Shown in pieces: positions 27,108 to 36,885 of a stretch of DNA of 64,000 nucleotides. Each line of letters begins with the position of its first letter. The first letter of the stretch is position 1. The notes under the pieces are model-generated. The model saw only the letters and a program-made list of their open reading frames with translations, was not told the origin of the DNA and ran no database searches. This DNA is from UBA7330 sp965243485 (lineage in GTDB: Bacteria > Bacteroidota > Bacteroidia > Cytophagales > Cyclobacteriaceae). The position numbers and the translations under genes were made by a program. The stretch lies in NCBI GenBank assembly GCA_965243485.1, contig CBDEVP010000001.1, positions 1,922,001 through 1,986,000 of the forward strand, given 5' to 3'.

Positions 27108-27185
27108 TGACCGGAAAGCGTGCTTGCTTACGGTTCCAGGCTTTTCTTTTGATTGATACAGTCACGTACGTTATTGGAACTATCA

Positions 27186-27207
27186 GGGGTGTGAACACCC
27201 CTTTTTT
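27186..27207 (+). terminator. Terminator after the btuB-btuG operon
   Basis: GGGGTG/CACCCC stem (six pairs, extendable by one) with a TGAA-type loop, directly followed by six T. It lies about 80 bases after the BtuG-like stop codon and upstream of the CHASE2 gene. Confidence 0.85.
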
Positions 27208-27378
27208 GTTTCTTCAGTTTGTTTTTTTGTGATCATCCGGATTATTTTCATGTTTTCTACTTAAAATTGTGATATATCAATAAAAAATATAATTATTAGA
27301 ATTGAGGAGTTGATCAATTAAGAGATTGCTCCTTAATTGCAGCTAGGAAATCCTGATCAACCCCTAAATAGTAATCAA

Positions 27379-28623
27379 ATGTTTAGAAAATTCTGGCTTG
27401 ATGTGATCCTGGCGACCATTTTCATCTTTGGTCTGATGGGACTTTTTAACTCTGTCACTGCGTTTAAGATCTTCGATGTTTTTGATCCGATCGGTGAGGC
27501 CTTTTCTGATATGGAGGTAACAGACATTGTGTTTTCGCAGTTGCGGGATGAACCTGTGGCTGACGACAGAATTATTTTAGTGAATATTGGAACGCTCACC
27601 CGTCCAGACATTGGCATTATGCTTCAGATCATTTCCCAGTACAACCCTAAGGTGATCGGAATGGATTCATTCTTTTATTTTCCTAAAGAGGATACGCTGG
27701 GAGATGCCATCCTGGAGGAGGGCTTTGCCAGTGTGGAAAACCTGGTCATGGCCAGTAAACTTATTCCTGACCTTGAAACTGGTGCAATTGATTCCGTTGC
27801 ACATTCGTGGCCACAATTTGCTCAATATGGACAACCCGGTTTTGCAAATCTGATCACAGATGCTAAGGTTCAGGAGGAACTGAAGATGTGTAGAGAGTTT
27901 GTTCCTCAATATGAGGTCAATGGGGAAAATCGCCTTGCCTTCGCAGTGCAGTTAGCACAATATTATAATCCTGAGGCCACTGAAAAATTTTTGGCAAGGG
28001 GCAATGAGGTTGAGACAATCAACTACAGGGGAAATGTGCTGGACTATGGGGCTACAAAATTCGGGACCAAATTTTTTGCTCTTGACGTTCAGGATGTATT
28101 CGAAGAGAATTTTACGAGAGACCTCATTGAGGGCAAAATTGTGATCTTTTGCTTCCTTGGCAAGTATTTGGGTGACCGTGAAGCCATTGAAGATAAGTAT
28201 TTCACCCCGCTCAACGAAAAATATATCGGAAGGGCTTATGCAGATATGTTTGGGGGTGTTGTGCACGCAAACATCGTTTCTATGATCCTAAACGAGGATT
28301 TTATTGATGCTTTGGGTGATGTAGAAGAAATTATTATAGCAATTATTCTGTGTTTTTTAAATGTGGCATTGTTTTCGCTTATATACCGACGTATATCCAG
28401 ATGGTACGACGGAATAACGAAATTATTCCAGTTGCTTGAAATAGGATTTATAACTTATATCATGATTGTATTACTTGACCAATATAGTTTCAAAATCGAA
28501 TTAGGCTTAGCAACGTTTGCGGTGGCCATATCCGGTGATGCGTTGGAAGTATACTATGGTGTAGTTAAAAATGCTTTTACCAAAGAGGGTAGACGATCAT
28601 TGTTTAAAGTAGAAAAAATTTAA
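27379..28623 (+). CDS. CHASE2-domain membrane protein without a signalling output domain
   Basis: A 414-residue protein with one N-terminal membrane helix (FWLDVILATIFIFGLMGLF). A large extracytoplasmic CHASE2-like sensor domain follows (ADDRIILVNIGTLTRPDIG, IGMDSFFYFPKED, then VIFCFLGKY and a late HANIVSMIL), and three C-terminal helices (about residues 315-390). In most CHASE2 proteins a cyclase, kinase or GGDEF domain follows; none is present, only a short basic tail. I choose ATG 27379 over TTG 27337 because the hydrophobic helix then starts near the N terminus. A FecR-like exported protein is encoded 34 bases downstream; the two are probably one operon. Confidence 0.8.
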   Translation: MFRKFWLDVILATIFIFGLMGLFNSVTAFKIFDVFDPIGEAFSDMEVTDIVFSQLRDEPVADDRIILVNIGTLTRPDIGIMLQIISQYNPKVIGMDSFFYFPKEDTLGDAILEEGFASVENLVMASKLIPDLETGAIDSVAHSWPQFAQYGQPGFANLITDAKVQEELKMCREFVPQYEVNGENRLAFAVQLAQYYNPEATEKFLARGNEVETINYRGNVLDYGATKFGTKFFALDVQDVFEENFTRDLIEGKIVIFCFLGKYLGDREAIEDKYFTPLNEKYIGRAYADMFGGVVHANIVSMILNEDFIDALGDVEEIIIAIILCFLNVALFSLIYRRISRWYDGITKLFQLLEIGFITYIMIVLLDQYSFKIELGLATFAVAISGDALEVYYGVVKNAFTKEGRRSLFKVEKI

Positions 28624-28657
28624 AAAATCACACACTCAATTTAATAGCTAAATAATT

Positions 28658-29596
28658 ATGAAAAATTTTGTTTCAATCGCCTTTTTGTTTGCTATGATTT
28701 TGACGGCTTCTTTGGCCTTCGGTCAGAATTATACCTTCAGAGTTTTGGCCAACAAGGGCAGTAACCAGGTAAAAAGGGTCGGCGGAACAGCTGAGCCATT
28801 GAAAACGGGAGCCACTTTGAATTCCGGAGATGAATTAATTGTTTCTGATGGCGCATACATCGGATTGATGCACAAGTCAGGGAAGACTACTGAAGTACGA
28901 ACTGCAGGTACCAAAAAAGTATCTGAACTCGAAAAGAACATTACGGTAGGAGCTACCAGTGTAGCCAGCAGATATGCTCGCTTTGTCGCAAGCAAAATGA
29001 ACGAGGAAGAAAACACAGATTATCGTACACGTCTGGCAGCAACCGGAGCGGTAACGCGTGCCACTAACGCAGCCATTATGGTGCTTGCGCCTACTCAGGT
29101 AAACATTGCCAGTGAAAACAAAGTGTTAGGAGACAAAGCCATCATCCGATGGAAGCGTCCATCCGCGATGAGTGATGACGATATGTATGTGGTGTCAGTG
29201 AAAAATATCTTTGATGAAGTCATTTTCACAACTGAGACAGAAAATGAATTTGTAGAACTTGATTTCACGGCTGAGGAAATGAAAAATGATGTTGGCTTAT
29301 ACATTCTTTCTGTGATGAAGAAAGGTGATCCTGAAGTGAAATCTGATGATGTGGGTATTAAGCGTGCAGATGATGCTGAGATCAAAGCAAATCTTGCCAA
29401 CCTGAAAAGCGAGGTTACTGATGACAGCCCGCTAAACAAACTGATCTACGCTTCTTTCTATGAAGAAAACGGATTGTTGCTGGATGCACTTACAAAGTAT
29501 GAAGAAGCTGTAAAAATGGCTCCTGAGATCCAGGACTTCCAGGATCTGTACGACAACTTTAAGATTGTTTACGGTTTTGAGGAAGATGCCAAATAG
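28658..29596 (+). CDS. Exported FecR-like domain protein with a C-terminal TPR-like helix pair
   Basis: A 312-residue protein with signal peptide (FLFAMILTASLAFGQ). The N-terminal beta domain (QVKRVGGTAEPLKTGATLNS, GDELIVSDGAYIGLMHKSGK, TEVRTAGTKKV) has the 'G-x-L-x-x-GD-x-I...' pattern of FecR-type domains. A second beta region follows (about 150-220), then a helical pair that resembles a TPR (KLIYASFYEENGLLLDALTK, YEEAVKMAPEIQ). FecR-like domains often accompany CHASE2 proteins. It follows the CHASE2 gene by 34 bases and ends at a strong terminator. No catalytic site is visible. Confidence 0.72.
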   Translation: MKNFVSIAFLFAMILTASLAFGQNYTFRVLANKGSNQVKRVGGTAEPLKTGATLNSGDELIVSDGAYIGLMHKSGKTTEVRTAGTKKVSELEKNITVGATSVASRYARFVASKMNEEENTDYRTRLAATGAVTRATNAAIMVLAPTQVNIASENKVLGDKAIIRWKRPSAMSDDDMYVVSVKNIFDEVIFTTETENEFVELDFTAEEMKNDVGLYILSVMKKGDPEVKSDDVGIKRADDAEIKANLANLKSEVTDDSPLNKLIYASFYEENGLLLDALTKYEEAVKMAPEIQDFQDLYDNFKIVYGFEEDAK

Positions 29597-29620
29597 GTGT
29601 TTGAATAACTTTTAAACTTT

Positions 29621-29656
29621 AAAAAAGCCATCTGTCTGCTGCGGATGGCTTTTTTT
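29621..29656 (+). terminator. Terminator after the CHASE2/FecR-like operon
   Basis: AAAAAAGCCATC pairs with GATGGCTTTTTT around an 11-base loop. The hairpin starts 25 bases after the stop codon and ends in a T-run. It is symmetrical, so it could also act on the opposite strand. Confidence 0.9.
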
Positions 29657-29900
29657 ATATTTCAATCTGTCTGCGCTTACAATACCGTTCCGCTGTAAAC
29701 AAAATAGCCCAATTGAGGCTTATTGTATTTTTCAAAGAATTTTAAATTTTATTTTGCGTTTTCTTGAGCTAAACGGAGATTGCAAAAAGTCAAGAGAGAA
29801 TTCATTTTTTTCTTAAAATTATTTGTCACACTTTTGATGTCCCTCTTCCCTAAAGGGTATCAATTTTATATAGACTGCCAACTTTTAATCTTTGTCGCCA
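29657..29900. other. AT-rich leader/intergenic region before dnaA
   Basis: About 240 non-coding bases with A/T-rich tracts (for example around 29735-29760 and 29800-29822). I searched by eye for DnaA boxes (TTATCCACA-like) and found none. A CTTTG ends seven bases before the dnaA ATG and may mark a promoter close to the start. No gene or other element is seen. Confidence 0.4.
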
Positions 29901-31307
29901 ATGTACGTAGAGACGTGGAAAAAGTGCCTTCAATATATTCAGGATCGCATTCCTCCACAAAGTTTTAAGACATGGTTTGAGCCGATTGTCCCGCTTAATC
30001 TTGATAATAATGTACTCACCATCCAGGTACCCAGTCAGTTTTTCTATGAGTGGCTTGAGGAGAACTATGTTCACCTCCTGAAGCAGGCCATACGGGCCGA
30101 AATAGGCGAAAACGGCAGATTGGAATATTCTGTTGTAATGGATCGAGGGGACGAACAAACCAAACCCTTTACCGTAAGCGTCTCTGGCTCAAGCAATAGC
30201 CAGAATAAGAACCGGGTTAACGGCTTTGATAAGTACAAGAATCCTGATTTTCTCGAAGAACTTCAGAACAACAGCAACCTGAATCCTAACTATTTATTCG
30301 ATAATTTCATTGAGGGAGATTGCAACAGGCTGGCCAGGTCGGCAGGTTATGCGGTTGCACAGAAGCCAGGGGTAACTTCCTTCAATCCACTGATGTTTTA
30401 TGGCGGTGTGGGACTTGGCAAGACCCACCTGGTGCAGGCCATCGGCAACCATATCAAGCAGGAAAACAAATCAAAGGCTATCGTCTATGTTGCTTCGGAA
30501 AAATTTACCAACCAGTTCATCGAAGCCCTGAAGAACAACAACCTTCAGGATTTCATCAACTACTACAAGGAGGTGGATATCCTCATCATAGACGATATTC
30601 AGTTTTTAAGGGATAAAGAAAAAACGCAGGAGATCTTTTTCCATATTTTCAATCATTTGCATCAGAGCGGTAAGCAGATCATCCTCACTTCGGATTGCGC
30701 ACCCAAAGACCTGAAGGGCCTGCAGGAGCGCCTTGTTTCCAGATTCAAATGGGGGCTGACCGCTGATCTTCAGCAACCGGATTTCGAAACCAGGATGGCC
30801 ATCATCCAGAAGAAAATGCAAAATGATGGGATCATCATCCCCGACCAGGTCATTGAATATATCGCTTACAGTGTTGATACCAATGTAAGAGAGCTGGAAG
30901 GTGTCGTGATCTCGCTCATTGCTCATGCTTCACTGACTAAAAGAGAAATTGATCTGGAACTTAGCAAGCAGATCCTCAAGAATATCGTTCACGACATAGA
31001 TTCCGAGGTGGGTATCGATTATATCCAGAAGACGGTTTCTGATTTTTTCAGCGTGGCACAGGACGACCTGAAGGCCAAGACCAGGAAGAAGGAAATTGTC
31101 ATTGCCCGTCAGGTGGCCATGTATTTTTCAAAGGATTACACGAATCATTCATTGAAGTCGATCGGATATCATTTTGGCGGCCGGGATCACAGCACGGTCA
31201 TCCATGCGGTTCAATCGGTAAATGACATGATTGATACGAATGCCAAATTCAGGTATTCAATTGAAGAGCTTAAGAAAAAGCTGAAATTCAAGACGCACGC
31301 CGTCTAG
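29901..31307 (+). CDS. dnaA: Chromosomal replication initiator protein DnaA
   Basis: AAA+ initiator that binds DnaA boxes and opens oriC. Domain I is YVETWKKCLQYIQDRIPPQS and following, with FKTWFEP. Domain II is short. Domain III has Walker A (GGVGLGKTHLVQAIGN) and Walker B (VDILIIDDIQF). Domain IV ends with the DNA-binding signature GGRDHSTVIHA. ATG at 29901 is preferred to TTG at 29892, giving 468 residues. Its 3' end overlaps the convergent protease gene by 4 bases. dnaN and other origin-linked genes are not beside it. Confidence 0.97.
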   Translation: MYVETWKKCLQYIQDRIPPQSFKTWFEPIVPLNLDNNVLTIQVPSQFFYEWLEENYVHLLKQAIRAEIGENGRLEYSVVMDRGDEQTKPFTVSVSGSSNSQNKNRVNGFDKYKNPDFLEELQNNSNLNPNYLFDNFIEGDCNRLARSAGYAVAQKPGVTSFNPLMFYGGVGLGKTHLVQAIGNHIKQENKSKAIVYVASEKFTNQFIEALKNNNLQDFINYYKEVDILIIDDIQFLRDKEKTQEIFFHIFNHLHQSGKQIILTSDCAPKDLKGLQERLVSRFKWGLTADLQQPDFETRMAIIQKKMQNDGIIIPDQVIEYIAYSVDTNVRELEGVVISLIAHASLTKREIDLELSKQILKNIVHDIDSEVGIDYIQKTVSDFFSVAQDDLKAKTRKKEIVIARQVAMYFSKDYTNHSLKSIGYHFGGRDHSTVIHAVQSVNDMIDTNAKFRYSIEELKKKLKFKTHAV

Positions 31308-32761
31308 AAATAATAAGGATAGTAAACTTTTCTGCCCTTTTTGTCAACCCCTGAAATGATCACTCTTCCCCTGATCTTCTCGAGGATGTCGATTAGTTTT
31401 TCAGGGTTTTCGATGGAGGTATTGTTGATGTTTGTGATGATAAAGCCTTCCGGGATCCCAAGCTCTGCAAAAAATCCTGAAGAACTGTAATCGACCACTT
31501 TCACACCGTGACTAATTCCGATCAGGTCCTTTTCAACTTTTGAGACATTCTCAAAGGTGGCAGCCAGGATTTCCGAGCTGACAAGTTGCCTTTCAATGAT
31601 TCCCGTGGTGCCCTCCCGATTGGTAAGCGTCAGGGTCCTGTTGATCTCCTTTCCTTCCCGCTGGAGCGTGAGGTTCAGTTTGTCTCCGGGGTAGAGGTTG
31701 CCAATGTATTCTTCCAGATAAGCCTTACTGATGATCTGTTTGCCATTGACCAGTCTGAGTACGTCCCCTTTTTCAATACCAGCATCAGCCGCTGCACCTT
31801 GTTTTTGCACATTGGCAACGATCACTCCATTAAGATTAGTCAAATTCATCTTTTCAGCGAGGTCACTATCAATGTCAGCATATTCCGCACCGATGAATGC
31901 TTTTTGGACTTCCCCATATTTTACAATGTCATTAAATACTTTGTTGACAATATTTGACGGCACTGCAAAGCCATACCCTGCATAAGAGCCTGTTTTCGAC
32001 AATATGGCGGTGTTGATCCCGATCAGTTCTCCATTTTGATTGACCAGGGCTCCTCCGCTATTGCCGGGATTAATGGCTGCATCTGTCTGTATGAATGACT
32101 CGATAGGAAACTTGTCCCTTAAAATATTGATGTTTCTTCCTTTCGCGCTTACGATACCTGCAGTAACCGTTGACGTCAGGTTAAACGGATTTCCGACTGC
32201 CAATACCCACTCACCGACCTTTACTTCGTCACTCTTGCCAATGGTGACAGCAGGAAGGTTGCTCGCTTCTATCTTGAGTACGGCCAGGTCGGTCGATGGA
32301 TCTACACCGACAAGCGTCGCATCATATGATTTTTTATTGTGAGTCACCTTGATAAGATCCGCGTCGTCTATTACGTGATTGTTGGTGATGATGTATCCAT
32401 CTGCTGAGAGGATGACACCAGAGCCACTTCCGATCTGTTGTGAAGTCCTGGGTTCGAAAAACCAGTCGAGCCAGCTTCCGGTCCTGTATTCAAATTCACT
32501 TAGGGTTTGAATAAACACCACACTGGGGGTGGTCCTTTCAGAAGCATAGGCAAAGTCTGCTCCGATCTCGGAAAGCGCCCCGGTAACAGTTGGCTGGATG
32601 GCCGGATGAGGATAGCTATCCACAGCATTGTTTGCGTTTACCATCGAAAATGCTGTCTGATCCGATTTATCAACCTGAGTGATGATCAGATTCCATCCCA
32701 CATATACCCCCGCCAGGCCGGAGCAAAAGCCAATGATCGCGACAAATAGATACTTATTCAT
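31304..32761 (-). CDS. Do-like (DegP/HtrA) periplasmic serine protease
   Basis: A 485-residue envelope protease/chaperone with an N-terminal signal-anchor (YLFVAIIGFCSGLAGVYVGW). The trypsin-like domain carries the catalytic triad: His in NNHVIDD, Asp in STDLAVLKI and Ser in NPGNSGGAL. A first PDZ domain (GAEYADIDSDLAEKMNLTNL, then GAAADAGIEKGDVL) and a second, weaker PDZ at the C terminus follow. Length and layout match DegP/DegQ. It is transcribed towards dnaA and is probably monocistronic, with a TAGATTTG box upstream at 32821. Confidence 0.93.
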   Translation of the reverse strand: MNKYLFVAIIGFCSGLAGVYVGWNLIITQVDKSDQTAFSMVNANNAVDSYPHPAIQPTVTGALSEIGADFAYASERTTPSVVFIQTLSEFEYRTGSWLDWFFEPRTSQQIGSGSGVILSADGYIITNNHVIDDADLIKVTHNKKSYDATLVGVDPSTDLAVLKIEASNLPAVTIGKSDEVKVGEWVLAVGNPFNLTSTVTAGIVSAKGRNINILRDKFPIESFIQTDAAINPGNSGGALVNQNGELIGINTAILSKTGSYAGYGFAVPSNIVNKVFNDIVKYGEVQKAFIGAEYADIDSDLAEKMNLTNLNGVIVANVQKQGAAADAGIEKGDVLRLVNGKQIISKAYLEEYIGNLYPGDKLNLTLQREGKEINRTLTLTNREGTTGIIERQLVSSEILAATFENVSKVEKDLIGISHGVKVVDYSSSGFFAELGIPEGFIITNINNTSIENPEKLIDILEKIRGRVIISGVDKKGRKVYYPYYF

Positions 32762-32820
32762 ACCATCGAAAATCTTTTCACTTTCTATTACTTGGTTTTG
32801 CAGCTGAAAGTTTCAGAACC

Positions 32821-32828
32821 CAAATCTA
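32821..32828 (-). promoter_or_regulatory. Possible -7 box (TAGATTTG) for the Do-like protease
   Basis: On the minus strand TAGATTTG matches TAnnTTTG and lies about 60 bases upstream of the protease ATG, a normal leader length. A clear -33 TTTG was not found at the ideal distance. Confidence 0.4.
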
Positions 32829-32862
32829 ATTTACCGGATTCTTTTTTCTTAATTTCACGGCC

Positions 32863-34362
32863 ATGGGTATTCGGTCAGTACTTGCAAAGCCATTTGCGTC
32901 CTACGTTGCCAGAGAAACCAAAAAATGGGCGGCCAATCCTTCCTATTATCAGGACCAGATCAGAAAGGAAATTGTTTCAAGGGCTGGAAAAACTGTTTTT
33001 GGTAAGGATCATGGTTTTGAAGAAATCAAATCCTATGAGGACTTTAAGCGGCAGGTCCCGATCAGGGATTACGAACAGCTCTCAGGATATATCAAAAAGA
33101 TTCTGGATGGCATGTCTGACGTACTGTGGCCGGGCAAACCCGAATATTTTGCTAAAACCTCAGGCACAACAAGCGGGACGAAGTACATCCCGATCTCCAA
33201 AGACTCGATCCCGAACCATATCAATAGTGCAAGAAATGCCCTGTTATCTTATGTCCATCAAACAGGGAAATCAAAATTTCTTGATGGCAAACTGATCTTT
33301 CTTTCAGGAAGCCCGGTGCTGGAGCAAAGAGCAGGGATCAAAACCGGCCGGCTGTCAGGTATGGTCAATCATCACGTCCCGGCCTATCTGCGATCCAATC
33401 AATTGCCCAGCTATGAAACCAACTGTATGGAAGACTGGGAGGCTAAGGTTGATCAGATCGTGGAGGAGACGTATGACCAGAACATGACCCTGATCTCCGG
33501 TATACCACCATGGGTACAAATGTATTTTGACCGGCTGGTGGAGAAAACAGGTAAGCCGGTAAAGGATATTTTTCCCAATTTTGAGATGTTTGTCTATGGC
33601 GGGGTGAATTTTGAACCTTACCGGGCTAAACTTTTTGAAACGGTTGGTAAAAAAGTTGACTCCATTGAGACCTACCCGGCTTCCGAAGGCTTTATCGCCT
33701 ACCAGGACAGTCAGCATGATGAGGGCCTGCTTTTGCTCGCCGATACCGGTATTTTCTTCGAATTTATTCCAGCAGATGAGTATTTCAACGATCATCCGAC
33801 GAGATTGTCCATCGAGGATGTCGAGATAGGGGTCAATTATGCACTGATCATCAATAGCAACGCCGGTTTGTGGGGGTACTCCATCGGTGATACGGTGAAA
33901 TTTGTGAGTAAGAACCCTCATCGCCTTCTGGTCACAGGAAGGATCAAGCATTTTATTTCAGCCTTTGGCGAACATGTGATTGGTGAGGAAGTGGAAAAAG
34001 CCATGAAACTTACCTGCCGGGAATTTCCAGAGGTGGAGTTGATCGAATTCACTGTGGCCCCGAATGTGACACCCGATGAAGGCCTTCCTCATCACCAATG
34101 GTTGATCGAATTTGGGAATGAACCGGAGGATCCTGATAAATTCTCTGTTACGCTCGATAACCACCTGCGCGATCTCAATTCATATTATGATGACCTGATC
34201 ACTGGAAACATTTTACGGAAGCTGGTGGTTACTCCACTCAGGCGAAATGCTTTTATAGAATACATGAAATCAGCAGGTAAACTTGGGGGGCAAAACAAAG
34301 TACCCCGGTTATCCAATGACCGCAAGATCGCTGATCAATTGGTTACCTTTGCCCGGAAATAG
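32863..34362 (+). CDS. GH3-family acyl-adenylate-forming protein
   Basis: A 499-residue bacterial member of the GH3 (auxin-responsive) family in the ANL adenylate-forming superfamily. Such enzymes activate a carboxylate with ATP and may pass it to an amino acid. The P-loop-like motif KTSGTTSGTKYIP (about residues 98-110), the central YPASEGFIAYQ and the GYSIGDTVKFVS plus TGRIKHFISAFGEH hinge region are recognisable. The plant substrates do not apply; the bacterial substrate is unknown. It lies just upstream of dxr, whose ATG is one base past its stop. Confidence 0.88.
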   Translation: MGIRSVLAKPFASYVARETKKWAANPSYYQDQIRKEIVSRAGKTVFGKDHGFEEIKSYEDFKRQVPIRDYEQLSGYIKKILDGMSDVLWPGKPEYFAKTSGTTSGTKYIPISKDSIPNHINSARNALLSYVHQTGKSKFLDGKLIFLSGSPVLEQRAGIKTGRLSGMVNHHVPAYLRSNQLPSYETNCMEDWEAKVDQIVEETYDQNMTLISGIPPWVQMYFDRLVEKTGKPVKDIFPNFEMFVYGGVNFEPYRAKLFETVGKKVDSIETYPASEGFIAYQDSQHDEGLLLLADTGIFFEFIPADEYFNDHPTRLSIEDVEIGVNYALIINSNAGLWGYSIGDTVKFVSKNPHRLLVTGRIKHFISAFGEHVIGEEVEKAMKLTCREFPEVELIEFTVAPNVTPDEGLPHHQWLIEFGNEPEDPDKFSVTLDNHLRDLNSYYDDLITGNILRKLVVTPLRRNAFIEYMKSAGKLGGQNKVPRLSNDRKIADQLVTFARK

Positions 34363-34363
34363 T

Positions 34364-35548
34364 ATGACTTCATCCACAAAGGCGACGGCGGAAATCCGTA
34401 AAAAAAATATTGCAATATTGGGTTCGACTGGCTCCATTGGGACACAGGCACTTGAGGTCATAGCCCTGCACAGTGATCTTTTCGAGCTTGAAGTACTGAC
34501 CGCCCAAAACAATTGGGAGTTGCTGATCGAGCAGGCGATGAAGTTTCGGCCGAACGTCGTTGTCATTGCAAATGATGAACACTATGTAAAGGTCAATGAG
34601 GCTCTTCATCCTCAGGGCATCAAGGTGTTTTCTGGGGACTCCTCACTTGAATCTGTTGTTCAGATGGATTCGGTCGACATGGTCCTCACCGCACTGGTCG
34701 GATATTCTGGTCTGCAGCCAACCATAAAGGCCATAGAATCAGGAAAGGATATCGCACTTGCCAATAAGGAGACGCTGGTGGTGGCCGGTCAGTTGATCAC
34801 TGATCTTGCCAGGGCCAACAAGGTCAACATTCTGCCGGTTGATTCAGAACATTCCGCGATTTTTCAATGCATCGTCGGAGAGTACAACAATCCTTTGGAA
34901 AAGATCATCCTGACAGCTTCGGGGGGTCCGTTCAGGGGAATGACCAGAGACCAACTGGTTAAAGTAAACAGGCAGCAGGCGCTTAAGCATCCTAACTGGG
35001 TGATGGGAGCCAAGATCACCATTGATTCAGCTACCCTGATGAATAAAGGACTGGAGGTCATTGAAGCCAAATGGCTTTTTGGGGTAGAGCTTGATCAGAT
35101 CGATGTGGTAGTACATCCCCAGTCGATCATCCACTCACTGGTACAATTTGAGGATGGCAGCATAAAAGCTCAGCTGGGTCTGCCGGATATGCGATTACCT
35201 ATTCAATATGCGATGGGTTTTCCGGTGCGGTTACGCAACAATTTTCCCAGATTTGATTTTTTATCCTACCCACAACTCACTTTTGAACAACCAGACACCG
35301 ATACTTTCCGTAATTTAAAGCTAGCCTATCAGGCGCTGGACCGGGGAGGTAATCACCCTTGCATTCTGAATGCAGCCAATGAAATTGCGGTCAGTGAATT
35401 TTTAGCAGATAAAATTGGTTTTTTACAAATATCAGATGTAATTGAGGAATGCTTGGTCAAGGTAGACTATATTCGTGACCCGATTTTAGAAGATTTTATT
35501 GAAACGGACCAATTGACAAGGATCAAAGCAAAAGAGTTAATTAGATAA
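34364..35548 (+). CDS. dxr: 1-deoxy-D-xylulose 5-phosphate reductoisomerase
   Basis: Second step of the MEP isoprenoid pathway: DXP + NADPH gives MEP. The NADPH-binding GSTGSIG is about 20 residues after the start, followed by NKETLVVAG with its conserved Glu, the SEHSAIFQC substrate loop, TASGGPFR and NKGLEVIEAKWLFG. I take ATG at 34364. A longer in-frame ORF begins inside the GH3 gene at 34283 but would add 27 non-homologous residues. GH3 and dxr are one base apart, and rseP follows directly. Confidence 0.97.
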   Translation: MTSSTKATAEIRKKNIAILGSTGSIGTQALEVIALHSDLFELEVLTAQNNWELLIEQAMKFRPNVVVIANDEHYVKVNEALHPQGIKVFSGDSSLESVVQMDSVDMVLTALVGYSGLQPTIKAIESGKDIALANKETLVVAGQLITDLARANKVNILPVDSEHSAIFQCIVGEYNNPLEKIILTASGGPFRGMTRDQLVKVNRQQALKHPNWVMGAKITIDSATLMNKGLEVIEAKWLFGVELDQIDVVVHPQSIIHSLVQFEDGSIKAQLGLPDMRLPIQYAMGFPVRLRNNFPRFDFLSYPQLTFEQPDTDTFRNLKLAYQALDRGGNHPCILNAANEIAVSEFLADKIGFLQISDVIEECLVKVDYIRDPILEDFIETDQLTRIKAKELIR

Positions 35549-36883
35549 ATGGAAGGAATAATAATGGCGGCCCAGCTGCTACTGGGTTTGTCGATTTTAG
35601 TGGGACTACATGAGCTGGGGCATCTTTTGGCTGCCAAGGCCTTTGGTATGCGGGTGGAGAAATACTCGATTGGATTTCCGCCCAAAATATGGGGCAAGAA
35701 GTTTGGAGAAACGGAGTATTCGATAGGTGCGATCCCCCTTGGAGGTTTTGTGAAAATATCCGGCATGATCGATGAATCTCTGGATACGAAATCGATGGGA
35801 GAGGAACCTGAACCCTGGGAATTCCGTGCCAAGCCGGCCTGGCAAAGACTTATCGTCATGATGGGAGGGATCATCGTAAACGTGATCACTGGTATTATCA
35901 TCTTTATATCGCTGCTTTATATCAACGGGGAGTCTTACATCACCAGGGAAGAACTCAATAAGTATGGGATTGAGGCCAACAATCTGGCCAGGCAAATCGG
36001 ACTAAAGTCCGGAGACAGGATCGTTGACATTAGCGGTAAGGAATATGAAACCTTCAGCGATTTATTTAGCCCTGATGTTATTCTCGGAAGCGGAGTATAC
36101 TACACGGTTCTTCGGGATGGCGAGTATCTTAAGGTAGAAATACCCAGTGACTTTTTGGATAAGCTTTCGGATAAACGTGGTGAACGCTTTATGGATTACC
36201 GGGCTCCGTTTAAAGTTGGAAAGGTTCTCCCTGAATCTAATGCCGCAGAAGGTGGATTACAGAAGGGTGATCAATTCATCACGGTAAATGGCGACTCGAT
36301 TTTTTTCTATGATGAATTCAGCGAAAAAATGGAATCATTGCGTGGGCAGGAGTTTACAGCTGTCGTTTCCAGGCCGAAAGGAGGCCCCGAGAGTGAAATC
36401 ACCGTTCCTGAGACCCTCACTTTGAAAGTAGATGAAGACGGGCTTCTTGGCTTTCAGGCGCAAAAGATCATTGACTTTTCCACCAGGCAATTTGGGTTGG
36501 GCTTAAGTATTGTAAAAGGTACCGGTGAGGCTTTTAATATCGTATGGCAAAACATCAGAGGTTTTGGTAAGATCTTTTCCGGCGAAGTTTCTGCCTCCAA
36601 ATCCTTATCAGGACCCATCGGGATAGCACAGTTCTTTGGTGGTACCTGGGACTGGAATCATTTTTGGAGGATCACGGGACTGCTGTCCATGGTACTGGCA
36701 TTTATGAATTTTCTGCCTATACCCGCTCTTGATGGGGGACACGTCGCCTTTCTTACCTGGGAAATGGTATCTGGCCGAAAGCCGTCCGACAGATTCCTTG
36801 AAAATGCGCAGAAAGTGGGAATGATCTTATTGCTGGGTCTTATGAGCTATGCCATCTTCAATGATGTCTATAAGCTTTTTTAG
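35549..36883 (+). CDS. rseP: Site-2 intramembrane zinc metalloprotease RseP
   Basis: Cleaves transmembrane anti-sigma factors and signal-peptide remnants within the membrane. The active site HELGH is at residues 21-25 in the first helix. The third zinc-ligand motif is PALDGGHVAF near residue 395. A PDZ-like domain lies between (GLKSGDRIVDISGKE), with possibly a second (AEGGLQKGDQFITVNG), so it fits the RseP class with tandem PDZ. The ATG starts directly at the base after the dxr stop, so dxr-rseP are coupled. It converges with the OmpA/PD40 gene. Confidence 0.96.
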   Translation: MEGIIMAAQLLLGLSILVGLHELGHLLAAKAFGMRVEKYSIGFPPKIWGKKFGETEYSIGAIPLGGFVKISGMIDESLDTKSMGEEPEPWEFRAKPAWQRLIVMMGGIIVNVITGIIIFISLLYINGESYITREELNKYGIEANNLARQIGLKSGDRIVDISGKEYETFSDLFSPDVILGSGVYYTVLRDGEYLKVEIPSDFLDKLSDKRGERFMDYRAPFKVGKVLPESNAAEGGLQKGDQFITVNGDSIFFYDEFSEKMESLRGQEFTAVVSRPKGGPESEITVPETLTLKVDEDGLLGFQAQKIIDFSTRQFGLGLSIVKGTGEAFNIVWQNIRGFGKIFSGEVSASKSLSGPIGIAQFFGGTWDWNHFWRITGLLSMVLAFMNFLPIPALDGGHVAFLTWEMVSGRKPSDRFLENAQKVGMILLLGLMSYAIFNDVYKLF

Positions 36884-36885
36884 TC

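Noticed and set aside
29657..29900. Possible replication origin before dnaA
   Set aside because: The region is AT-rich but no DnaA-box-like sequences were found and dnaN is not adjacent.
33355..33951. 198-residue minus-strand ORF opposite the GH3-family gene
   Set aside because: Antisense to a recognised gene with conserved motifs throughout; no independent support.
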